Source of the DNA: Azospira restricta
Lineage (GTDB): Bacteria > Pseudomonadota > Gammaproteobacteria > Burkholderiales > Rhodocyclaceae
DNA: 64,000 nucleotides
Reading direction: 5' to 3'
Assembly: GCF_016858125.1 (NCBI RefSeq)
Contig: NZ_CP064781.1
Span: 558,001 to 622,000, forward strand
The position numbers and the translations under genes are program-made. Positions 26,465 to 36,029 of this stretch are shown here, one piece after another. The notes under the pieces are model-generated. The model was given only the letters and a program-made list of their open reading frames with translations. It was not told the DNA's origin and did not search any database. Every line of letters starts with the position of its first letter. Position 1 is the stretch's first letter.

Positions 26465-27427
26465 GTGCCCTCCGAGTTTGAGCTGATCGCACGCCATTTC
26501 ACGCGCGCCACGCCGTCGGCGGTGCTCGGCCCGGGCGACGACTGCGCACTGGTCCGCCCTGCGCCGGGGATGGAGCTGGCGATCACCACCGACATGCTGG
26601 TCGAGGGCACGCACTTCCTGCCCGGCACCGACCCCGGCCAGCTCGGCTGGAAGACGCTGGCGGTCAACCTCTCCGATCTCGCCGCGATGGGCGCCGCGCC
26701 GCGCTGGGTGCTGCTCGCCGGCGCGCTGCCGGCGGCCGACGATGCCTGGATCGCCGCCTTTGCCGGCGGCTTCTTCAGCTGCGCCCAACGCTACGGCGCC
26801 GACGTGATCGGCGGCGACACGACGCGCGGCCCGCGCAACCTGTGCGTCACCGCGATCGGCGAGCTGCCGGCCGGCGCCGCGCTGCGCCGCGACGGTGCAC
26901 AGGCCGACGACGACGTCTGGGTCTCCGGCCAGCCGGGCCTCGCCGCCCTCGGGCTGGCCCACCTGCAGGGCCGGACGACGCTGCCCGCGGCGCTGGTGCA
27001 ACGCTGCGTCGCGGCGCTGCAGCGGCCGCTGCCGCGCATCGAGCTGGGACTGAAGCTGCGCGGCCTGGCGAGCGCCGCGATCGACGTCTCCGATGGTCTC
27101 GTCGCCGACCTCGGCCACATCCTCGAGCGCTCCGGCCTCGCCGCCGACCTGTACGAAGGCCAGTTCCCGCTGCTGCCGCCCGCTGCCGAGCCGAAGCTCG
27201 CCCGCGAATGCCAGCTCGCCGGCGGCGACGACTACGAACTGTGCTTCACGACGCCGCCCGCCGCCCGCCAGCGGGTGGTGATGCTCGCCGCCGAACTCGA
27301 CCTGCCGCTGTGGCGCATCGGCCGTACCGTCGCCAGCGGCGAGCGACCGGTCGCCGATGTCCGCCTGCTCGACGCCGACGGCCAGCCGCTGCCCGTCACC
27401 CACAAGGGATTCGATCACTTTGCTTAA
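26465..27427 (+). CDS. thiL: Thiamine-monophosphate kinase
   Basis: This 320-residue enzyme phosphorylates thiamine monophosphate to the active diphosphate cofactor. It starts at a GTG. Conserved ATP/Mg sites are GPGDDCALV near residue 21, TTDMLVEGTHF near 40, LAVNLSDLAAMGA near 62, GGDTTRGP near 118 and AIDVSDGLVADLGHI near 205. The C-terminal GGDDYELCFT motif is also present. The end overlaps the pgpA start by eight bases, implying translational coupling. Confidence 0.96.
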   Translation: MPSEFELIARHFTRATPSAVLGPGDDCALVRPAPGMELAITTDMLVEGTHFLPGTDPGQLGWKTLAVNLSDLAAMGAAPRWVLLAGALPAADDAWIAAFAGGFFSCAQRYGADVIGGDTTRGPRNLCVTAIGELPAGAALRRDGAQADDDVWVSGQPGLAALGLAHLQGRTTLPAALVQRCVAALQRPLPRIELGLKLRGLASAAIDVSDGLVADLGHILERSGLAADLYEGQFPLLPPAAEPKLARECQLAGGDDYELCFTTPPAARQRVVMLAAELDLPLWRIGRTVASGERPVADVRLLDADGQPLPVTHKGFDHFA

Positions 27428-27911
27428 GAAATCGACGCCGCCGCCGCCGTCCTTCCTGTTCCGCCACCCGGCGCACCTGATCGCCTGCGGCTTCGGCAGC
27501 GGCCTCTCGCCATGGGCGCCGGGCACCATCGGCACGCTCTTCGCGCTCTTTTCGTACCCGCTGCTCCGGCCGTGGTTCGACGACCTCGGCTTCGCGCTGT
27601 TCCTCGTCACCTGCTACCTGTTCGGCATCGTCGCCTGCAACACCACCGGCAAGGCGCTGGGCGAGGCCGACCACGGCAGCATCGTCTGGGACGAGGTGGT
27701 GCCCTTCTGGTTCGTCCTCTTCCTGGCACCGGCAGGCTGGCTGTGGTGGATCGTCGCCTTCTTCCTGTTCCGCTTCTTCGACATCGTCAAGCCGCCGCCG
27801 GCGTGCAATTTCGACCGCATCAAGAACGGCTTCGGCGTCATGACCGACGACGTCTTCGCCGCCGCCTACACCGTGCTGTGCCTGGCGCTGCTGAAGTTCA
27901 TCCTGACCTGA
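27420..27911 (+). CDS. pgpA: Phosphatidylglycerophosphatase A
   Basis: This inner-membrane protein of about 163 residues dephosphorylates phosphatidylglycerol phosphate. FGSGLSPWAPGTIGTLFA near residue 26, GKALGEADHGSIVWDEVV near 80, FRFFDIVKPPPA near 118 and the IKNGFGVMTDDVFAA end segment are the PgpA signature. No ATG or GTG suits the N-terminus; the best start is the TTG at 27420, inside the end of thiL. The stop TGA shares its last base with the ATG of pncC. Confidence 0.93.
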   Translation: MLKKSTPPPPSFLFRHPAHLIACGFGSGLSPWAPGTIGTLFALFSYPLLRPWFDDLGFALFLVTCYLFGIVACNTTGKALGEADHGSIVWDEVVPFWFVLFLAPAGWLWWIVAFFLFRFFDIVKPPPACNFDRIKNGFGVMTDDVFAAAYTVLCLALLKFILT

Positions 27912-28408
27912 TGGACGGAGAACTCGACCGCCTCGCCGCCGCCGTCGGTGCCCGCCTGCTGGAGCGCGGCGAAGTCCTCGCCACCGCCGAATCCTGCACC
28001 GGCGGCTGGGTGTCGCAGTGCGTGACGACCATCGCCGGCAGCTCGGCCTGGTTCGATCGCGGCTTCGTCACCTACTCGAACGAGGCCAAGGTCGACATGC
28101 TCGGGGTGAGCCGGAAGACGCTGGTCCGCCATGGCGCGGTCAGCGAACCGGCGGCGATCGAAATGGCCCAGGGCGCGCTGCGGCACAGCCGGGCGCAGTG
28201 GGCGCTCGCCATCTCCGGCGTCGCCGGTCCCAGCGGCGGCTCGCCGGAAAAGCCGGTCGGCACCGTGTGCTTCGCCTGGGCCGGACCGGACGATCTGACC
28301 GCCAGCGAGACCTGCCACTTCCCCGGCGACCGCGCAGCAGTGCGCCGCGCTTCGGTCGCGCATGCGCTGCGCGGCCTGCTGGCACGCTTCGCGCCGATGC
28401 GTGCCTGA
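27911..28408 (+). CDS. pncC: Nicotinamide-nucleotide amidohydrolase (CinA C-terminal domain)
   Basis: This 165-residue stand-alone CinA C-terminal domain deamidates NMN to nicotinate mononucleotide and so recycles pyridine nucleotide. The active-site block ATAESCTGGWVSQ near residues 25-37 holds the catalytic Ser/Thr; ALAISGVAGPSGGSPEKPVGTVCFA near 104-128 follows. The N-terminal COG1058 domain of full-length CinA is absent, as usual for proteobacterial YgaD-type proteins. It lies just upstream of recA, the same neighbourhood as in E. coli (ygaD-recA), but a LexA-controlled promoter separates them. Confidence 0.95.
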   Translation: MDGELDRLAAAVGARLLERGEVLATAESCTGGWVSQCVTTIAGSSAWFDRGFVTYSNEAKVDMLGVSRKTLVRHGAVSEPAAIEMAQGALRHSRAQWALAISGVAGPSGGSPEKPVGTVCFAWAGPDDLTASETCHFPGDRAAVRRASVAHALRGLLARFAPMRA

Positions 28409-28430
28409 AGCGCTCGACAAGCACGAAATA

Positions 28431-28461
28431 CTGTATATACTTACACTGTATGCAATCACAG
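28431..28461 (+). promoter_or_regulatory. Two adjoining LexA-type SOS boxes upstream of recA
   Basis: CTG-N10-CAG at 28446-28461 has perfect half-sites, with ACTGT/ACAGT arms of five bases. Immediately left, CTGTATATACTTACAC at 28431-28446 matches the E. coli-type box except for its last part and shares its final C with the second box. Both lie 67-97 bases before the recA start. Co-occupation or graded repression by LexA is plausible. Confidence 0.8.
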
Positions 28462-28527
28462 TAAGCGCTGCATGGGGGCGTTTCGGCGCCGTGCGATAAT
28501 CCGCGCAACCTCTGACAAGGACGAGAA

Positions 28528-29550
<1,023 letters not shown>

Positions 29551-29553
29551 GCG

Positions 29554-30000
29554 ATGGACGAGCTGCGCCAGCGCGCGCTGCGCCTGCTGGCGCGGCGAGA
29601 CCATGCGCGCGCCGAGCTCAGGAAGAAGCTGGCGCCGCACGCCGAATCCGAGGAAGCCCTCGACGCGCTGCTCGACGAGCTGGCCGGGCGCCGCCTGCTG
29701 TCCGACGCGCGCTACGCCGAGATGCGCGTCGCCGGCCGCAGCGCCCGCTACGGCAATGCCCGGCTGGCGCAGGAGCTGAAGCAGCAGGGCGTCGCCGGCG
29801 AAGTCGCCGACGAGGCGCTGGCCGCCGCCGGCGACGAGCTGGCGCGCGCGCAGGCGATTTGGCGGCGGAAGTTCGGTACACTCCCGGCTGATGCCGCCGA
29901 GCGGGCCAAGCAGACCCGCTACCTGATGCACCGGGGATTCGCCGGCGGCGTGATCCGCCGCGTGCTGCGCGGCGAAGGCAACGAACAGGAAGAAGAATAG
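29554..30000 (+). CDS. recX: Regulatory protein RecX
   Basis: This 148-residue helical protein caps or inhibits RecA filaments. It has the RecX repeat features [44 protein letters not shown] and the [11 protein letters not shown] segment, ending in an acidic run. It is directly downstream of recA, so it is co-induced in the SOS response. The gap to lptB is two bases, which puts an LPS-export gene into a transcript that begins with recA. Confidence 0.95.
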   Translation: MDELRQRALRLLARRDHARAELRKKLAPHAESEEALDALLDELAGRRLLSDARYAEMRVAGRSARYGNARLAQELKQQGVAGEVADEALAAAGDELARAQAIWRRKFGTLPADAAERAKQTRYLMHRGFAGGVIRRVLRGEGNEQEEE

Positions 30001-30002
30001 CC

Positions 30003-30740
30003 ATGCCGGACCAGCCGAAGAGCAAGCTCAGCGCCCACAACCTGAACAAGCGCTACAAGAAGCGCACCGTCGTGCACGACGTCTCCTTCGAGGTCGGCAG
30101 CGGCGAGGTGGTCGGCCTGCTCGGCCCGAACGGCGCCGGCAAGACCACCACCTTCTACATGATCGTCGGCCTGGTCGCTTCCGACGGCGGCGACGTCTAC
30201 ATCGACGACACCAAGATCACCCATCTCCCGATCCACCGCCGCGCGCAGATGGGCGTCTCCTACCTGCCGCAGGAGGCCTCGGTGTTCCGCAAGCTGAGCG
30301 TCACCGAGAACATCCAGGCCGTGCTTGAGCTGCAGGACCTGCCCAAGGAAGAAATCCTGCGCCGGCTGGAGGACCTGCTCGAAGAACTGCACATCACGCA
30401 CATCCGCAACAACTCGGCCGCCTCGCTGTCCGGCGGCGAGCGCCGCCGCGTCGAGATCGCCCGCGCGCTGGCGACGCAGCCGCGCTTCATCCTGCTCGAC
30501 GAGCCCTTCGCCGGCGTCGACCCGATCGCCGTGCTGGAAATCCAGAAGATCATCCGCTTCCTGAAGGAACGCAACATCGGCGTGCTGATCACCGACCACA
30601 ACGTGCGCGAGACGCTGGGCATCTGCGACCGGGCCTACATCATCAACGAAGGCTCGGTACTTGCTTCGGGCCACCCGGACGAAATCATCTATAATGAAGA
30701 CGTCCGAAAAGTCTATCTGGGCGAGAACTTCCGCCTCTGA
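30003..30740 (+). CDS. lptB: LPS export ABC transporter ATP-binding protein LptB
   Basis: This 245-residue cytoplasmic ATPase belongs to the LptB2FG complex that extracts lipopolysaccharide from the inner membrane. Walker [18 protein letters not shown] is near residue 42, followed by the Q-loop [14 protein letters not shown], signature [15 protein letters not shown], Walker [13 protein letters not shown] and the switch H in [10 protein letters not shown]. The C-terminus is the standard [15 protein letters not shown]. lptC and lptA, usually just upstream, are not in the window; recX occupies that place. rpoN follows, as expected. Confidence 0.97.
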   Translation: MPDQPKSKLSAHNLNKRYKKRTVVHDVSFEVGSGEVVGLLGPNGAGKTTTFYMIVGLVASDGGDVYIDDTKITHLPIHRRAQMGVSYLPQEASVFRKLSVTENIQAVLELQDLPKEEILRRLEDLLEELHITHIRNNSAASLSGGERRRVEIARALATQPRFILLDEPFAGVDPIAVLEIQKIIRFLKERNIGVLITDHNVRETLGICDRAYIINEGSVLASGHPDEIIYNEDVRKVYLGENFRL

Positions 30741-30782
30741 TCCGAAAACAGAAACAGCAACTCCGGCCGTCCCGCGCCGCGC

Positions 30783-32219
30783 ATGAGACCCGCTCTCCAG
30801 CTCAAGCTCTCGCAGCACCTTGCGTTGACCCCGCAACTGCAGCAGTCGATCCGGCTGCTGCAGCTGTCGACGCTTGAGCTCAATCAGGAGCTGGAAAAGT
30901 TCCTGCTCGAGAACCCGCTGCTCGAGCGAGAGGATGAGGACAATTTCGTCCCGGCACCGTCGTCGAGCAGCACCAGCGAACGCGAGCCGGCCGCTGAGGC
31001 CGGCGGCGAAGGCGAGGCCGGCAGCAGCGACGAGGTTCGCCCGAACACCGACGACGAAGGCTGGCCCGGCGACGGCAGTCCGGGAACCGGCTCGTCCGGC
31101 AGCGGCGGCAGCGACGAGGACGGCGATTACCAGGACATCCAGGCGGCGACCACCTCGCTCTCCGACCACCTGATCTGGCAGCTCGGCCTGACGCCGCTGC
31201 CCGACCGCGACCGCATGCTGGTGCGCGTGCTGATCGAGGCCCTCGACGAGGACGGCTACCTGTCGCAGACGCTCGACGAACTGGCCGAGATCATGCCGCC
31301 CGAACTGGAGATCGAGCCCGAGGAACTGCAGATCGCGCTGAAGCACCTGCAGCACTTCGACCCGACCGGCGTCGGCGCGCGCAACGCGCAGGAATGCCTG
31401 TCGCTGCAGCTGACGGCGCTCCCCGCCGATCCCGTGCGCGACCTGGCGCTGGTCATCGTCCGCCAGCATCTGGAATTGCTCGCCGCCCGCGACTTCGCCC
31501 GCATCAAGAAGCTGGCCGGCTGCGACGACGACCTGCTGCGCGCCGCGCACGCACTGATCAAGGGCCTCAACCCGCGCCCCGGCGCCCAGTTCGCGCCGCT
31601 CGACGCACGCTACATCATCCCCGACGTGATCGTGAAGAAGGTGCGCAACCAGTGGCGGGCGAGCATCAACCCCGACGCCTACCCGCGCCTGCGCATCAAC
31701 CGCCTCTACGCCGAGGTGCTCGCCGGCCAGCGCGGCTCGGGACTCTCCGGCCAGCTGCAGGAAGCGCGCTGGCTGATCAAGAACGTGCAGCAGCGCTTCG
31801 ACACCATCCAGCGCGTGTCGCAGACGATCGTTGACCGCCAGCGCCAGTTCTTCGAACATGGCGAGGTAGCGATGCGGCCGCTGGTGCTGCGCGAGATTGC
31901 CGACATCCTCGGCCTGCACGAATCGACCGTATCGCGGGTAACGACGCAGAAATACATGGCCACCCCGCGCGGCATCTTCGAACTGAAATACTTCTTCGGC
32001 AGCCATGTCGCCACCGATACCGGCGGCGCCTGCTCGGCCACCGCGATCCGTGCGCTGATCAAGCAGCTGGTGGGTGCCGAAGATGCGAAAAAACCGCTAT
32101 CTGACAGCCAGATAGCGGAAATCCTTGGCCAGCAGGGGATTGTCGTGGCGCGACGAACGATTGCAAAATATCGTGAAGCGCTGAACATCCCGCCGGTCAA
32201 TCTACGCAAGAGCCTGTGA
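30783..32219 (+). CDS. rpoN: RNA polymerase sigma-54 factor
   Basis: This 478-residue sigma-54 has a Gln/Leu-rich activator-responsive region I ([23 protein letters not shown]) at the start. An acidic, Gly/Ser-rich region II follows at about residues 55-120, then the core-binding domain, the helix-turn-helix region ([16 protein letters not shown]) and the RpoN box [10 protein letters not shown] near residue 460. It directs transcription of nitrogen, motility and other genes with activator proteins. It is followed by hpf, ptsN and hprK, the conserved rpoN locus. Confidence 0.98.
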   Translation: MRPALQLKLSQHLALTPQLQQSIRLLQLSTLELNQELEKFLLENPLLEREDEDNFVPAPSSSSTSEREPAAEAGGEGEAGSSDEVRPNTDDEGWPGDGSPGTGSSGSGGSDEDGDYQDIQAATTSLSDHLIWQLGLTPLPDRDRMLVRVLIEALDEDGYLSQTLDELAEIMPPELEIEPEELQIALKHLQHFDPTGVGARNAQECLSLQLTALPADPVRDLALVIVRQHLELLAARDFARIKKLAGCDDDLLRAAHALIKGLNPRPGAQFAPLDARYIIPDVIVKKVRNQWRASINPDAYPRLRINRLYAEVLAGQRGSGLSGQLQEARWLIKNVQQRFDTIQRVSQTIVDRQRQFFEHGEVAMRPLVLREIADILGLHESTVSRVTTQKYMATPRGIFELKYFFGSHVATDTGGACSATAIRALIKQLVGAEDAKKPLSDSQIAEILGQQGIVVARRTIAKYREALNIPPVNLRKSL

Positions 32220-32232
32220 AAGGAGTCTCACC

Positions 32233-32559
32233 ATGAACCTGCAGATCAGTGGACACCACCTCGAAGTGACGCCGGCGATCCGCGACTATGTGACGGGCAA
32301 ACTCGAGCGCGTCACGCGCCACTTCGACCACGTGATCGACGTGAACGTGATCCTCACCGTGGAGAAGCTGAAGCAGAAGGCCGAAGTCACGGTGCACGTC
32401 CGTGGCAAGGACATCTTCGTCGAGGCCGACGACGGCGACCTGTACGCAGCGATCGACATCCTGGTCGACAAGCTCGACCGCCAGGTCCAGAAGTACAAGC
32501 AGAAGGTCCAGGATCATCATCGCAGCGACAAGGCAGCCGCCCGCACGCTGGCCGAATGA
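32233..32559 (+). CDS. hpf: Ribosome hibernation promoting factor (short type)
   Basis: This 108-residue protein has [20 protein letters not shown] at the start, [21 protein letters not shown] in the middle and [32 protein letters not shown]-like features typical of HPF/YfiA. It binds the 30S subunit in stationary phase and promotes dimerisation or inactivation of 70S ribosomes. The long C-terminal dimerisation domain is missing, so this is the short form. It lies 13 bases after rpoN behind AAAGGAG. Confidence 0.95.
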   Translation: MNLQISGHHLEVTPAIRDYVTGKLERVTRHFDHVIDVNVILTVEKLKQKAEVTVHVRGKDIFVEADDGDLYAAIDILVDKLDRQVQKYKQKVQDHHRSDKAAARTLAE

Positions 32560-32654
32560 GATAATCGACGCTTCGCGGCCGTCGCCGGAAATCCGCTCCC
32601 CGCGACGGCCCTCCCGCAACCTTCCTTCCCGCCGCCTGAAAGCTCTCCCGCAGC

Positions 32655-33101
32655 ATGAGCCTCATCGCCAACCTCCTGCCCGTCGAGAACATCCTTCTCG
32701 ACCTCGATGCCGGCAGCAAGAAACGGGTCTTCGAGCAGGCCGGCCTGATTTTCGAGAACCACCACGGCATCGCCCGGGCGACCGTCTTCGACAGCCTGTT
32801 CGCGCGCGAAAAGCTCGGCTCGACCGGACTCGGCCAGGGCGTCGCCATCCCGCACGGCCGCATCAAGGGGCTGAAGGACGCCCGCGGCGCCTTCCTGCGC
32901 CTGACCACGCCGGTGCCCTTCGATTCGCCGGACGGCAAGCCGGTGTCGCTGCTGTTCGTGCTGCTCGTTCCGGAGCAGGCCAACGAACTGCACCTGCAGA
33001 TTCTTTCCGAGCTCGCCCAGCGCTTCTCCGACCGCGAGTTCCGCGACGCGCTGCTGGCCGCCCCCGACGCCGAAGCCGCCCGCCGGTTGTTCGTCAGCTG
33101 A
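32655..33101 (+). CDS. ptsN: Nitrogen-PTS EIIA component
   Basis: This 148-residue EIIA(Ntr) protein is phosphorylated on the His in GVAIPHGRIKG near residue 66. It also shows ARATVFDSLFAREKLGSTGLG upstream of that and LLVPEQANELHLQILSELAQRFSD near 105. In the Ntr phosphotransferase chain it links nitrogen state to K+ transport and other targets. About 95 non-coding bases separate it from hpf. hprK follows ten bases later. Confidence 0.96.
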   Translation: MSLIANLLPVENILLDLDAGSKKRVFEQAGLIFENHHGIARATVFDSLFAREKLGSTGLGQGVAIPHGRIKGLKDARGAFLRLTTPVPFDSPDGKPVSLLFVLLVPEQANELHLQILSELAQRFSDREFRDALLAAPDAEAARRLFVS

Positions 33102-33111
33102 GATTCCCGCC

Positions 33112-34047
33112 ATGCGCCAGTTCAGCATCGCCCAGCTCTACGAGGACCACCGCGAGACGCTGCAGCTGAACTGGATCGCCGCGATCGGCACCGACCGCCA
33201 GCTCGAGCTGAAGGAATCCGGCAACTACGGCGCCGACATCGTCGGCCACCTCAACCTGATCCATTCCGAGCGCCTGCAGGTGATCGGCCAGGCCGAATAC
33301 GACTGGGCCAACCGCGTCAGCCCGAAGCGCCTCACGACGCAGATCTCCGAGCTGATCGCCGACAACCCGCCGGGCATCATCTGCGCCGACGGCCTGGAAG
33401 TCCTGCCGATCGTGCAGGAGGCCTGCGAGGACAGCGGCACGCCGCTGTTCACCAGCCCCAAGCCGTGCTCGGCGGTGATCGACCTGCTGCGCATCTACCT
33501 CGCCCGCCGGCTGGCCGACACCACCTCGATCCACGGCGTGTTCATGGACGTCCTCGGCATGGGCGTGCTGATCACCGGCGACTCCGGCGTCGGCAAGTCG
33601 GAACTCGCGCTCGAGCTGATCTCGCGCGGCCACGGCCTGGTCGCCGACGACGTCGTCGAGCTCGCCCGGCTGGCGCCGACGACGATCGAGGGCCGCTGCC
33701 CGGGCATGCTGCGCGACTACCTGGAAGTGCGCGGCCTCGGCCTCCTGAACATCCGCACCATCTTCGGCGAGACCGCGTCGCGGCGGAAGATGAAGCTGAA
33801 GCTGATCGTGCACCTGCAGAAACCGCTCGCCGGCGTCGACGCGCCGCGCCTGCCGCTCGACGCGCAGACGCAGGAAATCCTCGGCGTGCCGATCCGCAAG
33901 GTGATCGTGCCGGTCGCCGCCGGCCGCAACCTGGCGGTGCTGCTGGAGGCCGCGGTGCGCAACACCATCCTCCAGCTGCGCGGCATCGACAGCATGCAGG
34001 AATTCGTCAACCGCCAGCAGCGCGCGCTGCTTGACGATGACATTTGA
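33112..34047 (+). CDS. hprK: HPr kinase/phosphorylase
   Basis: This 311-residue enzyme phosphorylates or dephosphorylates HPr on a serine. The P-loop GDSGVGKSELALELI is near residue 152, followed by GHGLVADDVVEL and the HPrK signature ILRG-like EVRGLGLLNIRTIFGE near 205. An N-terminal regulatory domain of about 130 residues is present. In proteobacteria it acts with the PTS-Ntr proteins rather than in sugar transport. The end overlaps a candidate promoter for psiF. Confidence 0.96.
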   Translation: MRQFSIAQLYEDHRETLQLNWIAAIGTDRQLELKESGNYGADIVGHLNLIHSERLQVIGQAEYDWANRVSPKRLTTQISELIADNPPGIICADGLEVLPIVQEACEDSGTPLFTSPKPCSAVIDLLRIYLARRLADTTSIHGVFMDVLGMGVLITGDSGVGKSELALELISRGHGLVADDVVELARLAPTTIEGRCPGMLRDYLEVRGLGLLNIRTIFGETASRRKMKLKLIVHLQKPLAGVDAPRLPLDAQTQEILGVPIRKVIVPVAAGRNLAVLLEAAVRNTILQLRGIDSMQEFVNRQQRALLDDDI

Positions 34048-34061
34048 ATTGCGCCTATAAT
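34031..34061 (+). promoter_or_regulatory. Candidate sigma-70 promoter of the psiF gene
   Basis: TTGACG at 34031-34036 and a perfect TATAAT at 34056-34061 are 19 bases apart, slightly longer than ideal. The first element lies inside the last codons of hprK. The -10 is 38 bases before the psiF start. Confidence 0.5.
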
Positions 34062-34099
34062 CCTCCGGCCGTACCACCCCCACTCAGGAGGAAATACCG

Positions 34100-34417
34100 A
34101 TGAAACTCGCAATCGCCCTGGTTTCGCTCGCCCTCGCCGCCGGCACCGCTTTCGCCGAAGAGAAGAAGGCCGACGCGCCGAAGAAGGAACCGTCCGCCGC
34201 GCAGAAGGCACAGCAGGCCAAGATGAAGGACTGCAACGCGCAGGCCGCCGGCAAGACCGGCGACGAGCGCAAGGCCTTCATGAAGCAATGCCTGTCCGGC
34301 GGCCACGCCGCCGACTCGGGTTGCGCCGCCCAGGCCGCCGACAAGAAGCTGGCCGGCGCCGCCAAGACCAGCTTCATGAAGAAGTGCGAAGCCGACGCGC
34401 CGGCCGCCACCAAGTAA
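34100..34417 (+). CDS. psiF: PsiF-repeat small secreted protein
   Basis: This 105-residue protein has a signal peptide (cleavage near AFAEEKK) and a lysine/alanine-rich mature part. Two PsiF-type repeats are present: QQAKMKDCNAQAAGKTGDER followed by KAFMKQCL, and a second with CAAQAADKKLAG followed by KTSFMKKC. PsiF was found in E. coli as a phosphate-starvation-inducible protein of unknown function. It is preceded by a strong AGGAGGAAATACC ribosome binding site and followed by an intrinsic terminator, so it is a single-gene unit. Confidence 0.9.
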   Translation: MKLAIALVSLALAAGTAFAEEKKADAPKKEPSAAQKAQQAKMKDCNAQAAGKTGDERKAFMKQCLSGGHAADSGCAAQAADKKLAGAAKTSFMKKCEADAPAATK

Positions 34418-34437
34418 TCGCCGGAATCCCCGGGCGG

Positions 34438-34474
34438 AAAAATGCCGGCTTGATTGTGAGCCGGCATTTTTTTT
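34438..34474 (+). terminator. Intrinsic terminator after psiF
   Basis: AAAAATGCCGGCT (34438-34450) and AGCCGGCATTTTT (34459-34471) form a stem of up to 13 bp with an eight-base loop and a run of eight T from 34467. This is a textbook terminator. Confidence 0.93.
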
Positions 34475-34515
34475 GACAGAATCACCCGGCCCTCCGTCAC
34501 CTGCGGACCATTTCC

Positions 34516-35187
34516 ATGCGCGCATCGGCTTCCCGGCTCGTCCTTTCCCTGCTGCTGGCGGCACTGACGCCGCCGGCGCTGGCCGCCTTCAGCTTCTCCG
34601 AGGACGAGGAAAGGCAGAAAGCGGCCGACGGCGCGAAGCAGGGCGGCGCCCCCGCCGTCTCCGCCGCCTGCCGCGATTCGCTGAAGAACCGCAAGGTGAT
34701 GGTCGTCGTCGGCCAGCGCAGCGCGCGCGGCACCGACGCCCACCAGGGCACCTACGGACCGCACTTCCAGGCGATCAACAAGCGGCTGAAGAAATTCGGC
34801 TTCAATACCTATACTCAGGAAGAAATCACCGCCCAGATCGCGCAGGCGGAAATCGACGCCTATTTCCGCAACGATCCGGACGCGGCGATCAACGCCTCGA
34901 AGAAGATGGGCGCCGACTTCATTCTGCGCGGCCTCATCTCCAGCCGGTCGGCGGTCAATCCGGTGCTGCGCATCCCCGAGGTCTACGTGAGCATGGGCTT
35001 CACGCTGACTGCCGCCGACGGGCGGACGATTTCCGACGCCTCCGCCAGCGCCGACTCGTATTCCGGCAGCGACACGCTGGGTATGGCGCTGACGCTGGTG
35101 AACGAGCAGGCCGACGGCGTCGTCGCCCGCCTGGTCAACGATTATTGCCGGCATGCCGCCCCGGCCGCGAAGGGCAAGGGCCGCTAA
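34516..35187 (+). CDS. Exported protein of unknown function, related to the periplasmic part of the nearby kinase
   Basis: This 223-residue protein has a signal peptide (hydrophobic LVLSLLLAALTPPALA, cleavage near LAAFSFS). I do not recognise a named family with confidence. Its core, KVMVVVGQRSARG, then LKKFGFNTYTQEE, then GADFILRGLISSRS, aligns by eye with a segment of the Ser/Thr kinase encoded 0.85 kb downstream: KISVAITTRSEDG, then IQSFGFRTWSDEG, then DADFAVSGEARF. The fold may be the CsgG/FlgT/TolB-N-like alpha/beta type. A CsgG-type gene follows after 19 bases, so the three genes probably form an operon with a shared envelope role. Confidence 0.75.
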   Translation: MRASASRLVLSLLLAALTPPALAAFSFSEDEERQKAADGAKQGGAPAVSAACRDSLKNRKVMVVVGQRSARGTDAHQGTYGPHFQAINKRLKKFGFNTYTQEEITAQIAQAEIDAYFRNDPDAAINASKKMGADFILRGLISSRSAVNPVLRIPEVYVSMGFTLTAADGRTISDASASADSYSGSDTLGMALTLVNEQADGVVARLVNDYCRHAAPAAKGKGR

Positions 35188-35206
35188 GCCACACGAGGAG
35201 ACTCCG

Positions 35207-35998
35207 ATGAAACGCTTCGTTCCCCTGCTTGCCGCCGGCCTGCTCGCCGGCACCGCCGTCGCCCAACCGACCTTCGAGAGCCCGTCGCCGACGGCCGGCA
35301 GCGGCACCTCGGAAACCGCCAACCAGATGGCGGACAAGGCGATGTACAAGCCGGTCGAGTACGCCAACGCCGGCAAGCCCGGCCCGGCGCTGGTGGTCAT
35401 TCCCGGCGAGGTGAAGAGCAACAACGCCACCTTCACGCAGAAGTTCGGCCCGAACAACATCGCCGACTATGCCGAGCTCGAACTGGGCAAGGCCAACTTC
35501 AAGATCCTCGAACGCGCGGACCTCGGCCCGCTGCTCAACGAATTCCAGCTCGCCTACACGATGGGCGACCCGCAGGCGGCGCGCAAGATCCTGCAGAAGG
35601 GCAAGTTCAAGACGACCAAGTGGGTCGTCAAGTTCGACGTGCTCAAGGCCGAGCAGGTCGCGCAGGCCGAGTCCGGCTTCGACGGCCGCGCCGTCGGTGC
35701 GCTGATCGGCATCTTCGGCCGCGGCAGCGGCGGCGCCGCCGGCAACGTCGTCGCCAGCTCGGTGCAGACCGGCGAATCGACCGGCGTCTGGATCATCGGC
35801 ATGCGCTACAAGATCATCGACGCCAACACCACCGAGCAGGTGGCGACCGGCTACGCCGAGGAGAAGATGGAGCTCGGCGCCAAGTCGAACTCGGTGCTCG
35901 GCCTCTCCTCCGGCGCCGCCGGCGGGCTGACGCTCGATTCGCTGGTGCAGCGCCTGGTGCAGAAGACGGTCTGGGAAATCGACAGCAAGCACAAGTGA
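35207..35998 (+). CDS. CsgG/HfaB-like exported protein
   Basis: This 263-residue protein has a signal peptide (cleavage near AVAQPT) and no lipobox cysteine. The core has a CsgG-like order: ALVVIPGEVKSNN, the ADYAELELGKANFKILERADLGPLLNEFQLA stretch (shown in parts) in the position of the CsgG helix, then a Gly-rich segment GIFGRGSGGAAGN and a VWIIGMRYKIIDANTTEQVATGY strand pair. CsgG itself is an outer-membrane secretion lipoprotein; the missing lipobox suggests a soluble periplasmic relative or a variant anchor. GAGGAG precedes the ATG. The kinase gene starts 31 bases later. Confidence 0.75.
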   Translation: MKRFVPLLAAGLLAGTAVAQPTFESPSPTAGSGTSETANQMADKAMYKPVEYANAGKPGPALVVIPGEVKSNNATFTQKFGPNNIADYAELELGKANFKILERADLGPLLNEFQLAYTMGDPQAARKILQKGKFKTTKWVVKFDVLKAEQVAQAESGFDGRAVGALIGIFGRGSGGAAGNVVASSVQTGESTGVWIIGMRYKIIDANTTEQVATGYAEEKMELGAKSNSVLGLSSGAAGGLTLDSLVQRLVQKTVWEIDSKHK

Positions 35999-36029
35999 TC
36001 CGTCGCCATCGACGGGAAGGAACGACGCC

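Noticed and set aside
34031-34061. A start of a second gene inside the end of hprK
   Set aside because: The TATAAT and TTGACG elements look like a promoter, but no frame with a ribosome binding site begins before psiF.
34516-35998. A curli (csg) operon
   Set aside because: Only a CsgG-like protein is present. There is no CsgA/CsgB repeat protein, CsgE/F or CsgD, and the CsgG-like protein lacks a lipobox.
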